64,000 nucleotides of DNA from Meloidogyne chitwoodi (Eukaryota > Nematoda > Chromadorea > Rhabditida > Meloidogynidae). This document shows positions 11,301 to 24,084 of the stretch, in pieces. The position numbers were made by a program, and so were the translations under genes. How positions within the stretch are numbered: the first letter of the stretch is position 1; each line of letters opens with the position of its first letter. Below the pieces are notes generated by a model. The model searched no databases and had not been told where the DNA came from. It saw nothing but the letters and a program-made list of their open reading frames with translations. The DNA lies in assembly GCA_015183035.1 (NCBI GenBank), contig JACZZP010000005.1, forward strand, positions 1,364,001 through 1,428,000, in the 5' to 3' direction.

Positions 11301-13610
11301 GACGATTTAGAGATTGTGTACAATTATTACAGCAAATGGGAGCTGAAAATCTTGCACTAGAAATGTTTGCTGATTTAAGAATGTTTGAACAAGCACAAGT
11401 TAATTAAAATAAAATTAAATATTTTTATTATTTTTAAAAGGAATTTTTATCATCTTCAAGTAATGAAACACAAAAAATTCTTTTAAGAAAAAAAGCAGAT
11501 TGGGCTTTAACTTCAAATGATCAAAGAATGGTTTATTAAATTATTTTTATTTAATATAATTTTTTATTAAAAAAAAGTTATCATCTGTTCCAGAATTATT
11601 AATGTCTTCAGGTGATTATGATAGAGCAATTCGTTTAATGATGGCAAATAATTGGGTTGAAAAGTAATTTAAAATAATAATACCTAATTATTATTTTTTA
11701 TAAAGAGTATCTAATGCTGCAAGAAAACTTGATCGTTCAGATGCTAATCTTTTAAGAGAAATTGGACAATTTATGGCAAAAAATGGAGAATATATTCAAG
11801 CAACTTCTATATTTCAAAAAATTAATGATATACGTTCAATTATTCAAATGCATGTAAATGCTGAAAATTGGGATGATGTAAAAAATAAAATTAAAATTAA
11901 AATATTTAAATTTAAAAAAAAGGCATTAGCATTAATTAATAGACATTCTGGTTTTAGTAATGATGTTTATTTACCTTATGCACGTTGGTTAGCTGAAAGA
12001 GATCGTTTTGATGAAGCACAAATTGGTTATTATTAATTATTTAATTTTTTAAATATATTTTTAAAGCTTATAATAAAGCTGGAAATGAAAAAGAAGCTTT
12101 TTATGTTCTTGAACAATTAACTAAAAATTCAGTTAAAGAAAATCGTTTTAAAGGTAAATAATAATAAATAATTAATTATAAAAAATAAGCTGCTTCATTT
12201 TATTATCGTCGAATGGCTGAACAAATATCAGAAAAGAAAATAAAAAATAATGAAAAATATTTTAATAATTTATTAGAAAAAACAGAAAATTGCCTTATTT
12301 TGGCAGATATTTATTTTGCTTATGAACATGTTTATAAATATGTGGTAAATAATAATAAATAATATTTATTTTATTTTTAAAGGAAATATTATTTTAATAT
12401 ATTAAAAAATAATAAATATATATATTTAAATTTTAGTAAACCTAATATTGTAAATAAAATAAAAAAATATTTAAAAATTAATATTATATAATTTTTTTTA
12501 TTTTTTAGATTGAACCATTTACAGAAAAATCATTGGATATTCTTTTTTATTCATCTCGTTTTATAGCTTTACATAAATCAGTAGAATATGTTTCTCGTGT
12601 TATAATTTATTATACTTTAATGAAATTAAGTAGACATTTTAATTGTTTTAAAACAACAAGGCAATCATTAGATCAATTACATAAACTTTATTGCCCTTTA
12701 AAATTTCAATCACAAATTGATATAGCTACACTTGAAATTAGAGCTATGCCTTTTTCTGATTCTGAAGAATTTCAACCAATGTGTTATAAGTAAATATATT
12801 TTTATTTAAATTATTTATTTATTTTAAATATAGTTGTGGAACTGCTAATCCAATTTTAGGTGGACATGAATGTGTACATTGTAATCATCCTTTTATTTAT
12901 TCTTTTATTACTTTTGGTTTTTTTTAATATTTTTCTTAAAATATTTAATTTTAGAAGTATTACCTTTAATTCAATTTCAATTAGATGATAATATAACTGA
13001 TAAAGAAGCAGTAAATAAATATTAATAAAAATAATTATATATTTTATTTAGATTGAATTAATTAATACAGAACCACCAAATGACCAAAATAATAATAATT
13101 TTATTGGAAATGAAATATTTAATAATAATAAAGTTATTTTTTTGTTTAAATTATAATTGAAATTAATTTATTTAAGAAAAAACAAATTCAAAAAAAATTT
13201 TCTCGTTCAGAATTATTGGGATTATCTAAAAATGATGTTTTTAGCCAAAATGTAAACTTTTTTTTTAAAATTATTAAATAATTAATTTTAAATTTATTAT
13301 TTATAAATATTTAGTGTTTAAATTCGGAAAGGATCAAATTTTTTTTAAAAGTGATAGATGAAGTAAAAATTATTAAATGCCAATTTTGTCAAAAGGTAAA
13401 GAAGGAAAAAATTAAATTTTTATAAAATAATGGAAATAACAAAATATAATTTAATTATATTTAAATAAATTTATTTTTTTTTAAAAGTTTTTTAATTCTG
13501 ATGATTATCAAATTGCTATCCTCCAAAGTGGTTATTGTCCAGTTTGTCAAAAAAAGATTCAAAATTCCAATGATTACGAATTTACTCAAGAAGAGGATGA
13601 TAATATTTAA
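8324..13610 (+). CDS. daf-10: Intraflagellar transport protein IFT122 (DAF-10 homologue)
   Basis: More than 20 exons spanning 5.3 kb encode a protein of about 1,150-1,200 residues starting MLPVLTWIDKHSF. The N-terminal half is a WD40 propeller pair (blocks such as [33 protein letters not shown] and the QGFVVGFMG stretch). The C-terminal half is a TPR-like helical solenoid ([45 protein letters not shown]), then zinc-binding cysteine pairs ([20 protein letters not shown]; later IIKCQFCQK and GYCPVCQKK). This order is specific to IFT122, a subunit of the IFT-A complex that carries cargo back along cilia; in C. elegans the homologue is DAF-10, needed for sensory cilia and dauer signalling. I chose the ATG at 8324 because its short first exon splices in frame to the propeller and nothing upstream is open. 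Length agrees with the family. Small intron boundaries near 12340-12510 are less certain. Confidence 0.93.
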
Positions 13611-13826
13611 ATAAATATTTATTTTGAATTATACTCTTATTTTTACAAATAAAAAATTAAAAAAAATTGTTCTATAATTTATTAAATGTTTTTTATAATA
13701 AAAGAATTTATATAAATATTTGAATTAAAATTATTATATTTGTTTCAAAAAACAAAAAATATATTTTTTAATTAATCTTTATCAAATTATTTATTTATTA
13801 AAAAAATAACATTATAAATAATTATT

Positions 13827-15107
13827 TTATTCATCTCCAGTATTTTCATCATTATTCTTTTCTTCCTCATCCTCTTTATTTTCATCTTTATCTTCATCTC
13901 CTTCTTTTTCTTTTTTATCTCCTCCTTCTTCTTTGTCTTCTTCTTCATTTTCCTCTCCTTCTTCTTTTCCTTTTTTCGGTTTTTTATCTTTTTTCTTCTT
14001 TCCATTTTTCTTTTCATTTTTTTCTTCATTTTTTTTATTTCCATTAATATTATCTTCATTATTCATTTCAGGGCAAAGGTCACATGATTCAACACAATGT
14101 TTAATTTTCATACCTTTTGAATATGCATCATTTAAACAAAAATCTTTTCCCCAACTAATACAACTTAAAATTTACATAAAAATATTTAATAAATTTAATT
14201 AATTAAAAAAATACTCTGGTTTATATCTGTCTTGACATTTAAATGTTTTTTTATTTAAACAATAACCACATGTTTCTCTACAATTAGTTACCAATAAAGA
14301 ATTATATGCCTTAAATATTGATAGATATTTTTTTAATATTAAAAAAACTTACAGTATTACAAAGTAAAAATAAATTTATACATCCTAAACTAAGCTCATC
14401 TTTACAATCATCCTCTACAAAATAAAAATTAATTTAATTTTCTTTTTAATTAATACCAAATTTAGGTAAAGACAATTCGGCCTTTCTGATCTCTGCTGAC
14501 GTTAATTGTTTTTGCTTCTTTTTATTTGTTTCTTTTTTACCTTTTTTACCTTTTTCATCTTCATCATCGTCATCATCATCATTATCTTTCTTTCCTTTTT
14601 TATCATTTTTCTTTTCCTTCTTTTTTCCTTTTTTACCATCCTTCTTCTTATCCTCATCTTCATCGTCTTCAGGTTTTTCTTTGTCATCATCTTCAGGAGG
14701 TTCTTTTTTATTTTCATCATTTTCCTCATTTTCAGGTCCAGCACCTTCATCATCATCTTCACCCTCTCCTTTAAATTTAATTTTATAATAAAAATAATAT
14801 ATATTAATTCGTACTTGTTTTTAAAGATGTGGAAAAAAATAAACAAAAATTCTACTACACTTATATGTCAATAAAATCGCAAAAAATAACAAAGTAATTA
14901 TTTAGTTAACAAAAATAAATTTAGTAAAATTTTTAAAATATTTTCTACAACTTTTTCTCAATAATTTTCAATTATAACTGTTTTATATTAAAAATATTCC
15001 ATATTATTTTTATTAAAATAATACGAACAAACCAAAAACATATGATATGGAAGAAAATAGAAGAAATACACTTAATAAAAATAAGATTTTTAATTTTATT
15101 CCCTTCA
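13827..15107 (-). CDS. Secreted protein with two ShK-like cysteine modules and charged low-complexity tracts
   Basis: Reading the minus strand, a hydrophobic first exon (about 15031-15107, MKGIKLKILFLLSVFLYF) would give a signal peptide. A long exon (about 14468-14770) encodes an acidic/lysine repeat tract. Three short exons then carry two six-cysteine ShK-type modules: D.CKDELSLGC...CNT...C.ETCGYC, and C.D...SCISWGKDFC...M...CVESCDLC, the classical C-D-C-W-C-M-C-TC-C spacing. The last exon ends in a second Lys/Glu/Asp tract with repeated KK and EEE blocks, stop at 13827. ShK domains in nematode secreted proteins are structural modules found on many proteins; one cannot infer channel activity. 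The splice from exon 1 to the acidic exon is uncertain: only a GTTTGT donor keeps phase. A secreted, gland-type product is possible but not shown. Confidence 0.7.
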
Positions 15108-15886
15108 TTTTCTAAATATATTTATTTTATTTTAATAAATTAAAACTTTTAATTTAATTAAAAAACTCTTATTAGGAATTTTAAGTTTGTAAATAAATTA
15201 AATGAGAAGAATCACACACTTATATTATATTCTGGCATTTATTATATTAAATAATAATAGAATGGATTGAATCTTTAACTTACACACTCATTTTATTGTT
15301 CTTGATAAAATTCCACGCATTCATCTGTTATTTTATTTGTACAACTGAGATTTATATATAAAAGAAATAAAATAAAATTAAAAACGTTTAAAAATGCTGG
15401 ATTTTTGAATTGACAGACTTGAAAATTAAGTTAGATATAATAAATATATATTTATTATAAAACACAAATAAAAAGTAAATTGTTGATATTAAAACTATTG
15501 CCAATTGGAATTTAAATATGTATATAAAAATTATTTAGAGAATTTTAATGTAATTTAGGAAAATTTAAATAATGGATTTATTAATTTAAAACAAATTTTT
15601 GGCAAATGAAGAGATGTCATACAAACAAAATTAGTGTTATTATCATAAAATTAATTCAGTATTTAAATAATTTTTATCATTAAATTGATAAACACTTTTA
15701 GTAAAAATATTAAAAACACTAAAAAAATAAAATTTTAAAATTAAACAAAAATTAAAAATATTTTTTAAATAAAAATAGAATGGAAAACAAAATTTATAAA
15801 GATGCCTAATTAAATGTGTTAAAATATTTGTAAAGTCTTCATATTTAATATTATAAGGATTCTCATAAATTACATTTCTTAAGAAA
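15108..15886. other. Intergenic stretch with a possible orphan terminal exon
   Basis: About 780 bp between the ShK gene and the SON gene, both on the minus strand. At 15293-15344 the minus strand shows a CTCAG acceptor, an open run reading CTNKITDECVEFYQEQ, a TAA and an overlapping AATAAA. This could be the last exon of an unseen small gene, but I find no convincing upstream exon. The rest is A/T-rich with nothing recognisable. Confidence 0.35.
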
Positions 15887-18800
15887 TTAGCTAGAAAAAC
15901 TGAAAAGGAAAAAATATAAAAATATTTTTAAATTAAAAAATACCCTAATGATTCCAAAACAACCATACAAACTTGTGCCTTTCCAGCCTTTTTGTTGCTG
16001 GATGGAAGAGATGGTGAATATTCGACACCATTCAATATTGCCTTTAAAATATTTATATTAGCATCAATAAAATATTTTAATTTATACTTTCCAAAGATAA
16101 CGTCTACTGTTATGTGGGCCCATCTCGTCACATATAAATTCAGGATTCATCCATCGGTTACGGCTACAAACCTCCATTAAAACAGAAATTGGATTTTTAC
16201 CTGAGAAATGTCTTATAATTAGGGAAAAAAGCAAACCAGTTGGATCAAGAACACTTTCACGTTTAGGAATTTTTTCGAGATCCTCAGAAAAAAAACCTTT
16301 AAAATATAATTTATTTTCCAAATTTTTTAAAATATTTAAAGTTACCCTTTTTATCAGACTTTACATCCAAATAAAGCGGTTCAGTTGAACCAGCTGCATT
16401 TTTTCCTAATCCCTGTCCCGGTCTCCATCCCATCTTCTGCATTAAACGCATTCCAATTCCACCATTAAATTCAGGAACATTTTTGAATTGATCCTTTTAA
16501 ATTTTTAAAATATAAAAATAAATTAAAATTACCAACAAATATTTCTAAAAATAATAAAAATATTTCAATCTAAAAACTATTGAAGAAAAAAAGATTTCAG
16601 AATTGCCATGGGCTAATTACCTTGTAGAAATTGATGAGTTAATAATTTGGCCAAAAAATAATTCAATTATAAAAATGCTAACATAAAGCAAATATTTTAA
16701 TGTTGAGCGTAATAAAAACCCTCAACATTAAAAAAACGGTAGAGCGACACTTCCGGACCGACATTTCCGGACGCCCACAAAAGCTTACAAAGAAATTAGT
16801 TTATTTCCCTCTTTAAAGGACCAATTGGTATAATAATTTATTCAATAACTTTGTAGCATGGTACTAAATATATATCCAAGTTTTGGACCAGAAGTTTGAG
16901 TCCAGAAGCGTTGGTCCGGAAGTGTCGGTCCGGAAATGTCGGCCTGCCTAAAAAACAGGGAAGAAAAATAATTTTACAAAAATTTTAATCAGCATCACAT
17001 TTGCTTTAATATGGATACTTTTGCTAAACCAAAAAAATGTTAGATATAATAATCATATAATGCGAAAAAATTTAATGAGAATGTAAAGGAATTTATGTGT
17101 AATAAATCAAAATAATTAAATTAGATATGCCTATATACATCAATAATAATTAATAGCAAAAGTATCCAAATTATTTTTAATTAGATGCAGAACAATTTAA
17201 GGCAGGCCTCTTATTCCTGTGAAAATTTTATGAATAATTGTCGAATTTTCAATTTATAAAATAAAATTTAGACAATTTGTGAAAATATAAAACGCAACAT
17301 AAAATTTAAAAGGAAAAAGAGGCCAATTTTTCCAGCATCGGAGAAGTTGCATAAATATCGAAACAAGCCAGTAATCTAAAAAGAGCTAGGATAACTTCTC
17401 ATAATCTCTAGTATTAGTTCTTCATTCAAATTTATAATGGACAATCTGATAATTTATAGAGATTATGGAAGTTAGATAATGAAGTTAAATATCCAAAGGA
17501 GTGTTGTGAATTAAATTTTGGTACTTTTCCGTTATCCCTACGCACTTTTGCGGACTTTTTTTTGCGGACAAAATTTATTTTTTAAAAGGAAAAATATATA
17601 AAAGAAAAAATCAATCCAATGGCTTATTTTCCCCAAGCAATCATAATTTATTCAAAAATTGTGATAAAGTTTCATTTCATGTCCATCGCGACAAACTCTA
17701 GTTTTGTGTAGAAGACCACGATCTTGTAAGAATTCGATGGCATCTTTTTCAGTTTTTGGCAAATCCCAAATTTTCATTATAAATAAAAATAGACAAAATA
17801 AAAAATAATAGACTAATTTATTCATATACATATATTATACACCTAATATAATTGATTGATTGGCTGTCAACATATTGAGGGAAAAGGGGATGATGGAAAG
17901 AGAATTATAATTGTCCGCAAAAAAAAGTCCGCAAAAGTGCGTAGGGATAACGGAAAAGTACCTAAATTTTTTGATAGGATTAAATATTTTTAAAAATAAT
18001 CTTAAAAACAATCAGAAGGTCAATCTAATACTAAATAAAACAAAATTATATGATTCTACAATTCATATCTATTTTTAAGGAACTATTTACCAAAAATGAT
18101 TTTCAACAGACCTTTTTCGCCCACGCATGGAAACGCGGATCACTTGGTCCCAATTCCCTCTCTGACAAAACACGAGCTCCAGTATGACCAGTGAATTCGC
18201 CAGGCAATGCACAACCTTCTTCAGCCCATTTGGACATCTACAAACCTGTTCGATAATCATAAAAATAATTTCTAACAAACTTGTTCATCTACATCCTTAA
18301 GTTTTTTTCTCGCATCATAATCGTTTGGATCTCTTTGTAATCGTTGAGTATATCGTAAACGTTCAACAATTAATTCTGAAACGCTTTTATCGACCTAATC
18401 AAATTAAAAAATGTAACTATATTTAAAAATTAAAAAAAAATCACTTTTGTTAAACCAATTGGATCTTTTGATTGCGAAACAGTAGAGAAATATTCAGAAG
18501 TCTCACTTTTAAGAAAAGTACTTTGAGAAAGCTGAGCTGATAAAATTGTTGCATGAAGAACCGATTCCGATTTTTGTCTTGCAACCTAAAAATTTTGTAT
18601 CAATTTTTAATGAAAAAAACCTGTGATTCAACAAAAGCCTGAACTCTATCCATCAATTCCATTTGAGGGGTTTCGTCTTTTACTTCAACATTTTGTTCTT
18701 GTTTAAGTTGTGAGGTTGAAGGTAAATCAAAAGAAGTTATTGAGGACAAATTATTTTTTACAGGGACCTAAATAAATGAATTTAGCTTTTATACGGCAGG

Positions 18801-21800
18801 CCGAAACTTCGGACCAACGTTCTGGACTCAACTTCTGGTCCAAAACTTGATATAGATTTAATATCATGCTATAAAATTGTTAAATAACTTATTGTACTTG
18901 TTAGCCTTTGGAAAGGCAGATAAACTAATTTTTTGTAAACTTTTGTGGGAGTCCGGAAGTTTCGATCCAGAAGTTTCTCTCTACCTTTTAAACATATAAA
19001 CAAAATAACGAGTCGAAAATAAAAAACTCACCTTTGGTGTAACGAATTTTGCTTTTGTAGTTAAATCAGAAGTTGAAAAAATTGGGTCTACTAAATTTTT
19101 TTTAGGAAAAGTTGAATTTATAAAATAAAATGACTCACAATTTTCAAGATTTTTTGTTTTCATACCAACATGTTCATCAATAACATTTTGAATACAAAAT
19201 TGAAGTACAGCTTCGACATCAGAAATAAAATGCTTTTCTTTGTTTTCTTGAACTAATTGTTGTTCGTGATTAATTTTAACAATTTGTGATTGAACATGCT
19301 CTACAGGCTTTTCGTTTAAGGAAATTATTTTTTTCAAAAAAGCCTCCCGAGCAACTTAAAAAATTATTAAAAAAGCGAAAAGAAACAAACTAACTAAGAT
19401 GTCCAGGTTTATCCCATGAAGAAACAGCAGGAACGTCTAAATCAGGTTTCAATTCAACTTTTAAATTTATAGGATCAACTGATGACTGAACAGCATTCTT
19501 TGATGTAGGAATGACAGGGCCAATAAATCTTGAAGAAGTAACCAAAATCTTCAGGATTAAAAATATTAAAAATATAAAAATAAATTAACCGGTTCTCTTG
19601 TCTTCTCACGTTTCAGTTCAGCTGTTCGTTCAGCTGCTTCCAAAGCAATTTTATAAGCACTCGGACTAACAATGTCAGGTGGTGGAGGCTTAATTGAAAA
19701 ATAAAGTAGAAAATTATAATTAAAAACATGGTTCTCGAAGGATGCAGCAAAAGGTTTTTCTTCAGCCACTTGAGCAATTTTTAAATTGTGAACACTCTGA
19801 CTTGTACTTGCTTCTTGAAGGGCTAACTAAAAAAACTCGAAATAAAAAAATAAAAAAATGTTAGATTACATAAGCTGAAGGGATATTTGTGCGGACCTTA
19901 GCCAAAGCTGTAGTTAACGGTCCAATCTCTCCATACCGAACTAATGGTCCAGCAGTACCTTCATTTGCTATAACCTGAAATACAAATAAATAAAGATATA
20001 GTTGTTTAATTAGACATACATTTGTTGCTACACGATGCTTAACACCACTTGAAACTGGGAATGTCAATCGCAATTTATTTTCTTCACGCTTCAAAGTCTC
20101 CTTCCTTTCTTGTGCCTGATGAAATAAATAAACCACACATAATTTTAATGTAAACAAACTTGAACTTTTTTTCTATCAGGTGCAGAACGAACTCCTCGAT
20201 TGGAGAATTCTCTATCTTTTGATCGACCCCTCCTTTCATAATACTCATCATAACGTCGCAAATAACGCCTTTCTTCATCTTCACTAGAACTTTTACCTCC
20301 TGGAAGTAAATTTTCTTCATTCTGAAGTTGTTTGCAGACAGCTAGAGAATAAAAACATTGAATTGCATTATCAAAAACACTAACCAATAAGTTGATTGAC
20401 AGTTTTGTTACTCATAGATTTAACCAATTCTGCACCCTTTGGTAATTTGCCTTCCTAAAATTAAATAAATAATCAAAATTAATAGTAAATAACCATAGCA
20501 AGCCTTGTTGCATTACGAGTCGCAATTTCAAGCAATTTTTGCTTATCAATGTGACCATGTTCATCAAGATAATCAGCTCTACTAAATGAGCATCTCCTTC
20601 GAGAACCACACTCCCTTACGGGTGAAATATCACTAAAAAATAACCTCTAAGAATTAGCAACAAATAAAGATCAACTTTTCACAAGCACGAACTGAATGTT
20701 GAATTCGACGATGCCACGATTCTTCAATTAATCGTTTGCGTGTTTCAAAAGCTTTACGCCTATCAAAGCGTGGTAGAGGACTGTAAGAACGGCTTCGACT
20801 TCTCCTAACAGAACTTTGGCTGCTATAAGTACAGGAACTTGATCGAGATCTAAATAAGTTTTAATCAATAATTTCAAATTATATAACCTGCGTGATTTTC
20901 TGTAATCTGATGGTTTTCTCTGATGACGACTAAAGATAAAAAATGTTAATCATATAAGAATTTATTGAGCGTTATTAAAAAACTACTATAATTATGGGCG
21001 TCAAAATTACATTGTAAACAATGAATATTTAGGTGTCAGATCAACCGATAAAAGATTATTAATACATACCTTGATTTTGAAGAAGAACGCGAAATTATTA
21101 TCTTCATTTTGTTATCATTTCCATCATTGTCTTCATATTTTTTACTATACTTTTTATGTTTTGAATGTTTCTGATCTTTTGAACTAAATAATGAATAATC
21201 AAAAGAAATATAAATAAACCTTTCACTTTTTGATTTAGTCTTTTTATGATCATTAGCTTTTTTCATAGTTTTGCGGGATTTCTTTTTATGTTTTGACCCA
21301 TCCACATTATTATTTTGTCGTTGTTCTTTTTCTCGTTTTAATCTCTTTGCTGCTTTCTTTGCTTTTTTCTGATATTTTAAAAAATTTTAAAAAGGAATAA
21401 AAGATAACCCTTGCTCTAGATTCTAATTCTTCTTTGTCAACATCAGCAAGAATTTGTCGCGCTAACCCCTCATCAAGGTCCAGCAATTCATTTTCATCAT
21501 AATCAAGATCATCATTTTCTTCACAATTTCTTTTAGTTAATGAACTAAATGTAATTTTTAAAGAAATTAAGAATTTTTTCGAAAAATATGGTGAATAATT
21601 GTCCAAAATATTTTTGGGAAGAAAATGAATTTAAAGGATATCTAGGTAAAGTGAGAACAATAATGTGAAAATAAATTTTAACTTTAGACTGTCAAGCCGA
21701 GGAAAAGGATCTACTAAAAAATAAAAATATTGTTCAAACTTAATATTAAAAAAAAATGAAAAATACTTAAAAAGGAGAATGAAAATTAAAAATTAAATTT

Positions 21801-22530
21801 AATTTAGAAATAAATAACCTTTTTTTGATTTTATTTTCATTTTCTGTACGAGCTCTCCATTCAGATAATGATGCTTCACGATGAGCTTCAGTCACCAAAC
21901 CCATTTGTGTACTTCCCTCAATTATGCTAAGGATTGTACTTGAAGAATCGCTAGGAAAGAATGGTGCAAAAGGTTGCTCGCCATTTTCCTAATTTAAATG
22001 AAGAAGTTAAATCATTTAAAATATAGTTGGATTGCCTTTTTGAGCGAAGAATCGGATGCTCGTTGTAACAAAGTTTCTGATTTTTTTAGTTTATTAGAAT
22101 TTTGCATTAATCTAAATAATTATCTTTTTCATTTAATAAAATTAAAAATATAAACATGGGAGAATCCAGATTTGTCAAATTCTGTTGTAATTTTATAGTA
22201 AAAGGCTTATTTTTCTGAAGAGGTGTAATAAGCTTCAGTTTATCAGCATTATCTTTACCAGTAAGGTTTGAAACACTAAAAATAATTTTAATAAATAAAA
22301 TTAATTCTTAAAAACCTAGGTCGTGTAGTTTTAATAATTTCTGTTTTATCATTATCTCCAATTTTAACATCATCATTAGAAAAAAGCCAAGGAAATACAG
22401 GTGGAGCTTTTTCCAAAATTGAAGTCAAATTAATTTTTTTATTTTTTTTTATTTCTTCTTTTTCGAAGGATTCATCAGATAATTTACCATCATGGCTTGG
22501 TAGTCTTTTTTTACTAGTTTTTACTCTCAT
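15887..22530 (-). CDS. SON-like splicing factor (G-patch and dsRNA-binding domain)
   Basis: About 18 exons on the minus strand start MRVKTSKKRLPSHDGKLSD at 22530. The first half is low-complexity and charged: a KKAKKAAKRLKREKEQ block, SK/KH runs, and an Arg/Ser stretch near 20770-20930 (SRSRSYSPLP-type). The C-terminal part carries a G-patch (GGIGMRLMQKMGWRPGQGLG, 16400-16480), then a double-stranded-RNA-binding domain (NPISVLMEVCSRNRWMNPEF ... NKKAGKAQVCMVVLESLG, 15940-16200). G-patch followed directly by dsRBD at the C-terminus with that spacing is the signature of SON, a nuclear-speckle cofactor for splicing weak introns. Three transposons lie in its introns (16738-16948, 17520-17962, 18795-18985). 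A TTTTTTAG acceptor-like site about 12 nt upstream of the ATG could be a trans-splice site. The last few codons are uncertain: the frame either runs on to 15928 or splices to a short exon ending at 15887. Confidence 0.85.
16738..16948. mobile_element. Short inverted-repeat element C1 (211 bp)
   Basis: Ends are GGTAGAGCGACACTTCCGG and CCGGAAATGTCGGCCTGCC, imperfect inverted repeats rich in CTTCCGGACC. Flanks AAAAAAAC and TAAAAAAC match at 7 of 8 positions. A second copy in opposite orientation is at 18795-18985. Both lie in introns of the SON-like gene. No coding capacity. Confidence 0.75.
17520..17962. mobile_element. Merlin-like DNA transposon copy A2 (443 bp, non-autonomous)
   Basis: Terminal repeats GGTACTTTTCCGTTATCCCT and its complement extend about 58 bp and include TTTTGCGGACTTTTTTTTGCGGACAA. 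A perfect 8-bp duplication, TAAATTTT, lies at 17512-17519 and 17963-17970. It keeps a longer transposase N-terminus than copy A1 (17652-17777). It sits in the 1.6-kb intron of the SON-like gene that also contains element C1. Confidence 0.9.
17652..17777 (-). pseudogene. Merlin/ISXO2-like transposase zinc-ribbon remnant
   Basis: A 41-codon frame on the minus strand starts MKIWDLPKTEKDAIEFLQDR and continues through a LLHKTRVC..GH.MKLY stretch to a TGA. This is the N-terminal region of ISXO2/IS1595-type transposases, where the Cys is part of a zinc ribbon. No DDE catalytic region follows within the element, so it cannot mobilise itself. Confidence 0.75.
18795..18985. mobile_element. Short inverted-repeat element C2 (191 bp)
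   Basis: Inverted copy of element C1: begins GGCAGGCCGAAACTTC and ends AAGTTTCTCTCTACC. Flanks TTTTATAC and TTTTAAAC match at 7 of 8 bases. It makes up most of the 262-bp SON-gene intron at about 18770-19031, whose other introns are mostly under 70 bp. No coding capacity. Confidence 0.75.
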
Positions 22531-24084
22531 TTACAAATATTTCTAAAAAATATAAAAAAGGAAAATGAAAAAATTAAATTTTATGTACATTGCACTGTAA
22601 CATTTAAAAATAAATTTTTCCATTGACGAAAAGTCGTGGACTTAAGGCGCCATTGCTGGATTTTCCGGGACATTTTCCTCTGAAAAATAGTGGTTAAAAA
22701 TGAAAGAGCAGGCAGTAAGCAAGCAGTTCATTTTTAATTAAGCGGTTTGAGTATGAAAGGCACTGAACAAAGTGCTGTTTTTTAGTGTCGACTTTGAGGG
22801 AAATATTAAATGAGACTATTTCAAAGAAATATTTTGTCTAATCTAATTAAATAATTGAGAATAGTCAGTTTGTCCTTTTATAGACAAATGATTGAGGGAA
22901 GTGAAAAAGAGGCTTTTATGGTCGTTTTTGACAGTTGGATACTATATAAACCGCTTATTTTTGATCATTCTTGAGTGGTGGTTGTGGCTTAGGTTACGCC
23001 GTTTGGTTGTGGCCGATGTTACGCCGTTTGGTTGTGGCTTAGGTTACGCCGTTTGGTTGTGGTCGATATTACGCCGTTTGGTTGTGGCCGATGTTACGCC
23101 GTTTGGTTGTGGCCGATGTTACGCCGTTTGGTTTTATGGCGGTAAGGGAGGTCAGGGATGGTGGGTGGGCGCTCACATTCTTTTTTTATTTCTATTATTC
23201 GTTGGCGTTAGTTCTTTACTAACAATAAACCATTGTTGTTTTTATATCAATGTCTGTGTTTTGGTTAATATATGTTGGGACCAATTGTTACATAAGTTCG
23301 TTTATGTTTATTCACCTTTTTGTTTTGTTCTTTATAAATGTTTATTTTGTAGTATGATGACTTTAATGATCTGGTTATTTTAGTTTTTTGTGTTTATTTT
23401 GCTGGCATAGAAGGACGCCCGAAGGGCGACCAACTTCGCTAGTTTTTTCAAATTTTACAAAATTGTAGCTTTATAATTGTTATATAGTTTGGTGCATTTT
23501 GTGGCTCGAACTTTCATTTGACAGAGATGAATTTTTGAAAATCGGTGAAAATTTAACTATTTTTGGCCACAACTTCCTTCAAAATTGTCTAATCACTTAA
23601 TTTTAGTTTCATTTGACTCAGAATTAAAAATTGAACAATCTCATATAAATTTTTCTTAGATAATCGTTGATCTCTTTAATTTTGGTATATTCAACTACGA
23701 TGAAAATTGGAAGCTCTTAAAACAAAGGATCCCCCTATACATATACATTCATTAAATATATTTTTTATTATAATTTATTTTATTATTTTTAATATTTTAA
23801 ATTTAATTTATAGGAAAATGTTTTTAAAAATACAAAATAATCTAATTATTTGTAAATAAAATATACATATATCCAATAAATAAAAGAATATATAAAATAA
23901 TTTTTGATGTTTTCAATTCAATAACAATTCCATTATTGCAATGATTCTAAATTTTATTTAAAATATTATCATTTTTTCAAGTAATATTACTTTAAAATTT
24001 TATAGATTTTCATATTTAATGTTTTCTCAAATTACTAATGTTAATAAGTCTTTATATAAATAACAGATTGGTACTTTCAATACT
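22531..24084. other. Gene-poor stretch between SON-like gene and multicopper oxidase
   Basis: About 1.55 kb, markedly more GC-rich at 22600-23450 than anything nearby. It includes the 25-bp minisatellite at 22980-23134, a palindromic CGCCCGAAGGGCG at 23416-23428, and a stretch 23460-23740 that reads like a dispersed repeat (TTTTTGGCCACAACTTCC, ATTTGACAGAGATGAA). An open frame through the minisatellite is not convincing as a gene. This block could be the remains of a larger mobile element, but no terminal repeats were found. Confidence 0.5.
22980..23134. repeat. 25-bp minisatellite
   Basis: Roughly six head-to-tail units of GTTACGCCGTTTGGTTGTGG plus CCGAT or CTTAG (25 bp), at 22993, 23018, 23043, 23068, 23093 and a diverging last unit at 23118. 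Two unit variants, ending CCGAT and CTTAG, occur in the first units, which suggests expansion by 50-bp steps or gene conversion. Unit GC content is well above the surroundings. Confidence 0.92.

Noticed and set aside
14502..14846. Met/Lys-rich minus-strand frame beginning MFIFFHIF
   Set aside because: Off by one from the acidic frame, which has good splice sites at both ends and joins the ShK exons.
13933..14874. Phe/Ser/His-rich frames on the plus strand
   Set aside because: They are the complement of the acidic/Lys exons of the ShK gene on the minus strand.
22892..23383. 163-codon open frame through the minisatellite
   Set aside because: The frame is kept open by the 25-bp repeat with no protein-like pattern or introns, and the composition is unlike other exons here.
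23416..23428. CGCCCGAAGGGCG palindrome
   Set aside because: A single short palindrome without a terminator context; nematode genes do not use such terminators.
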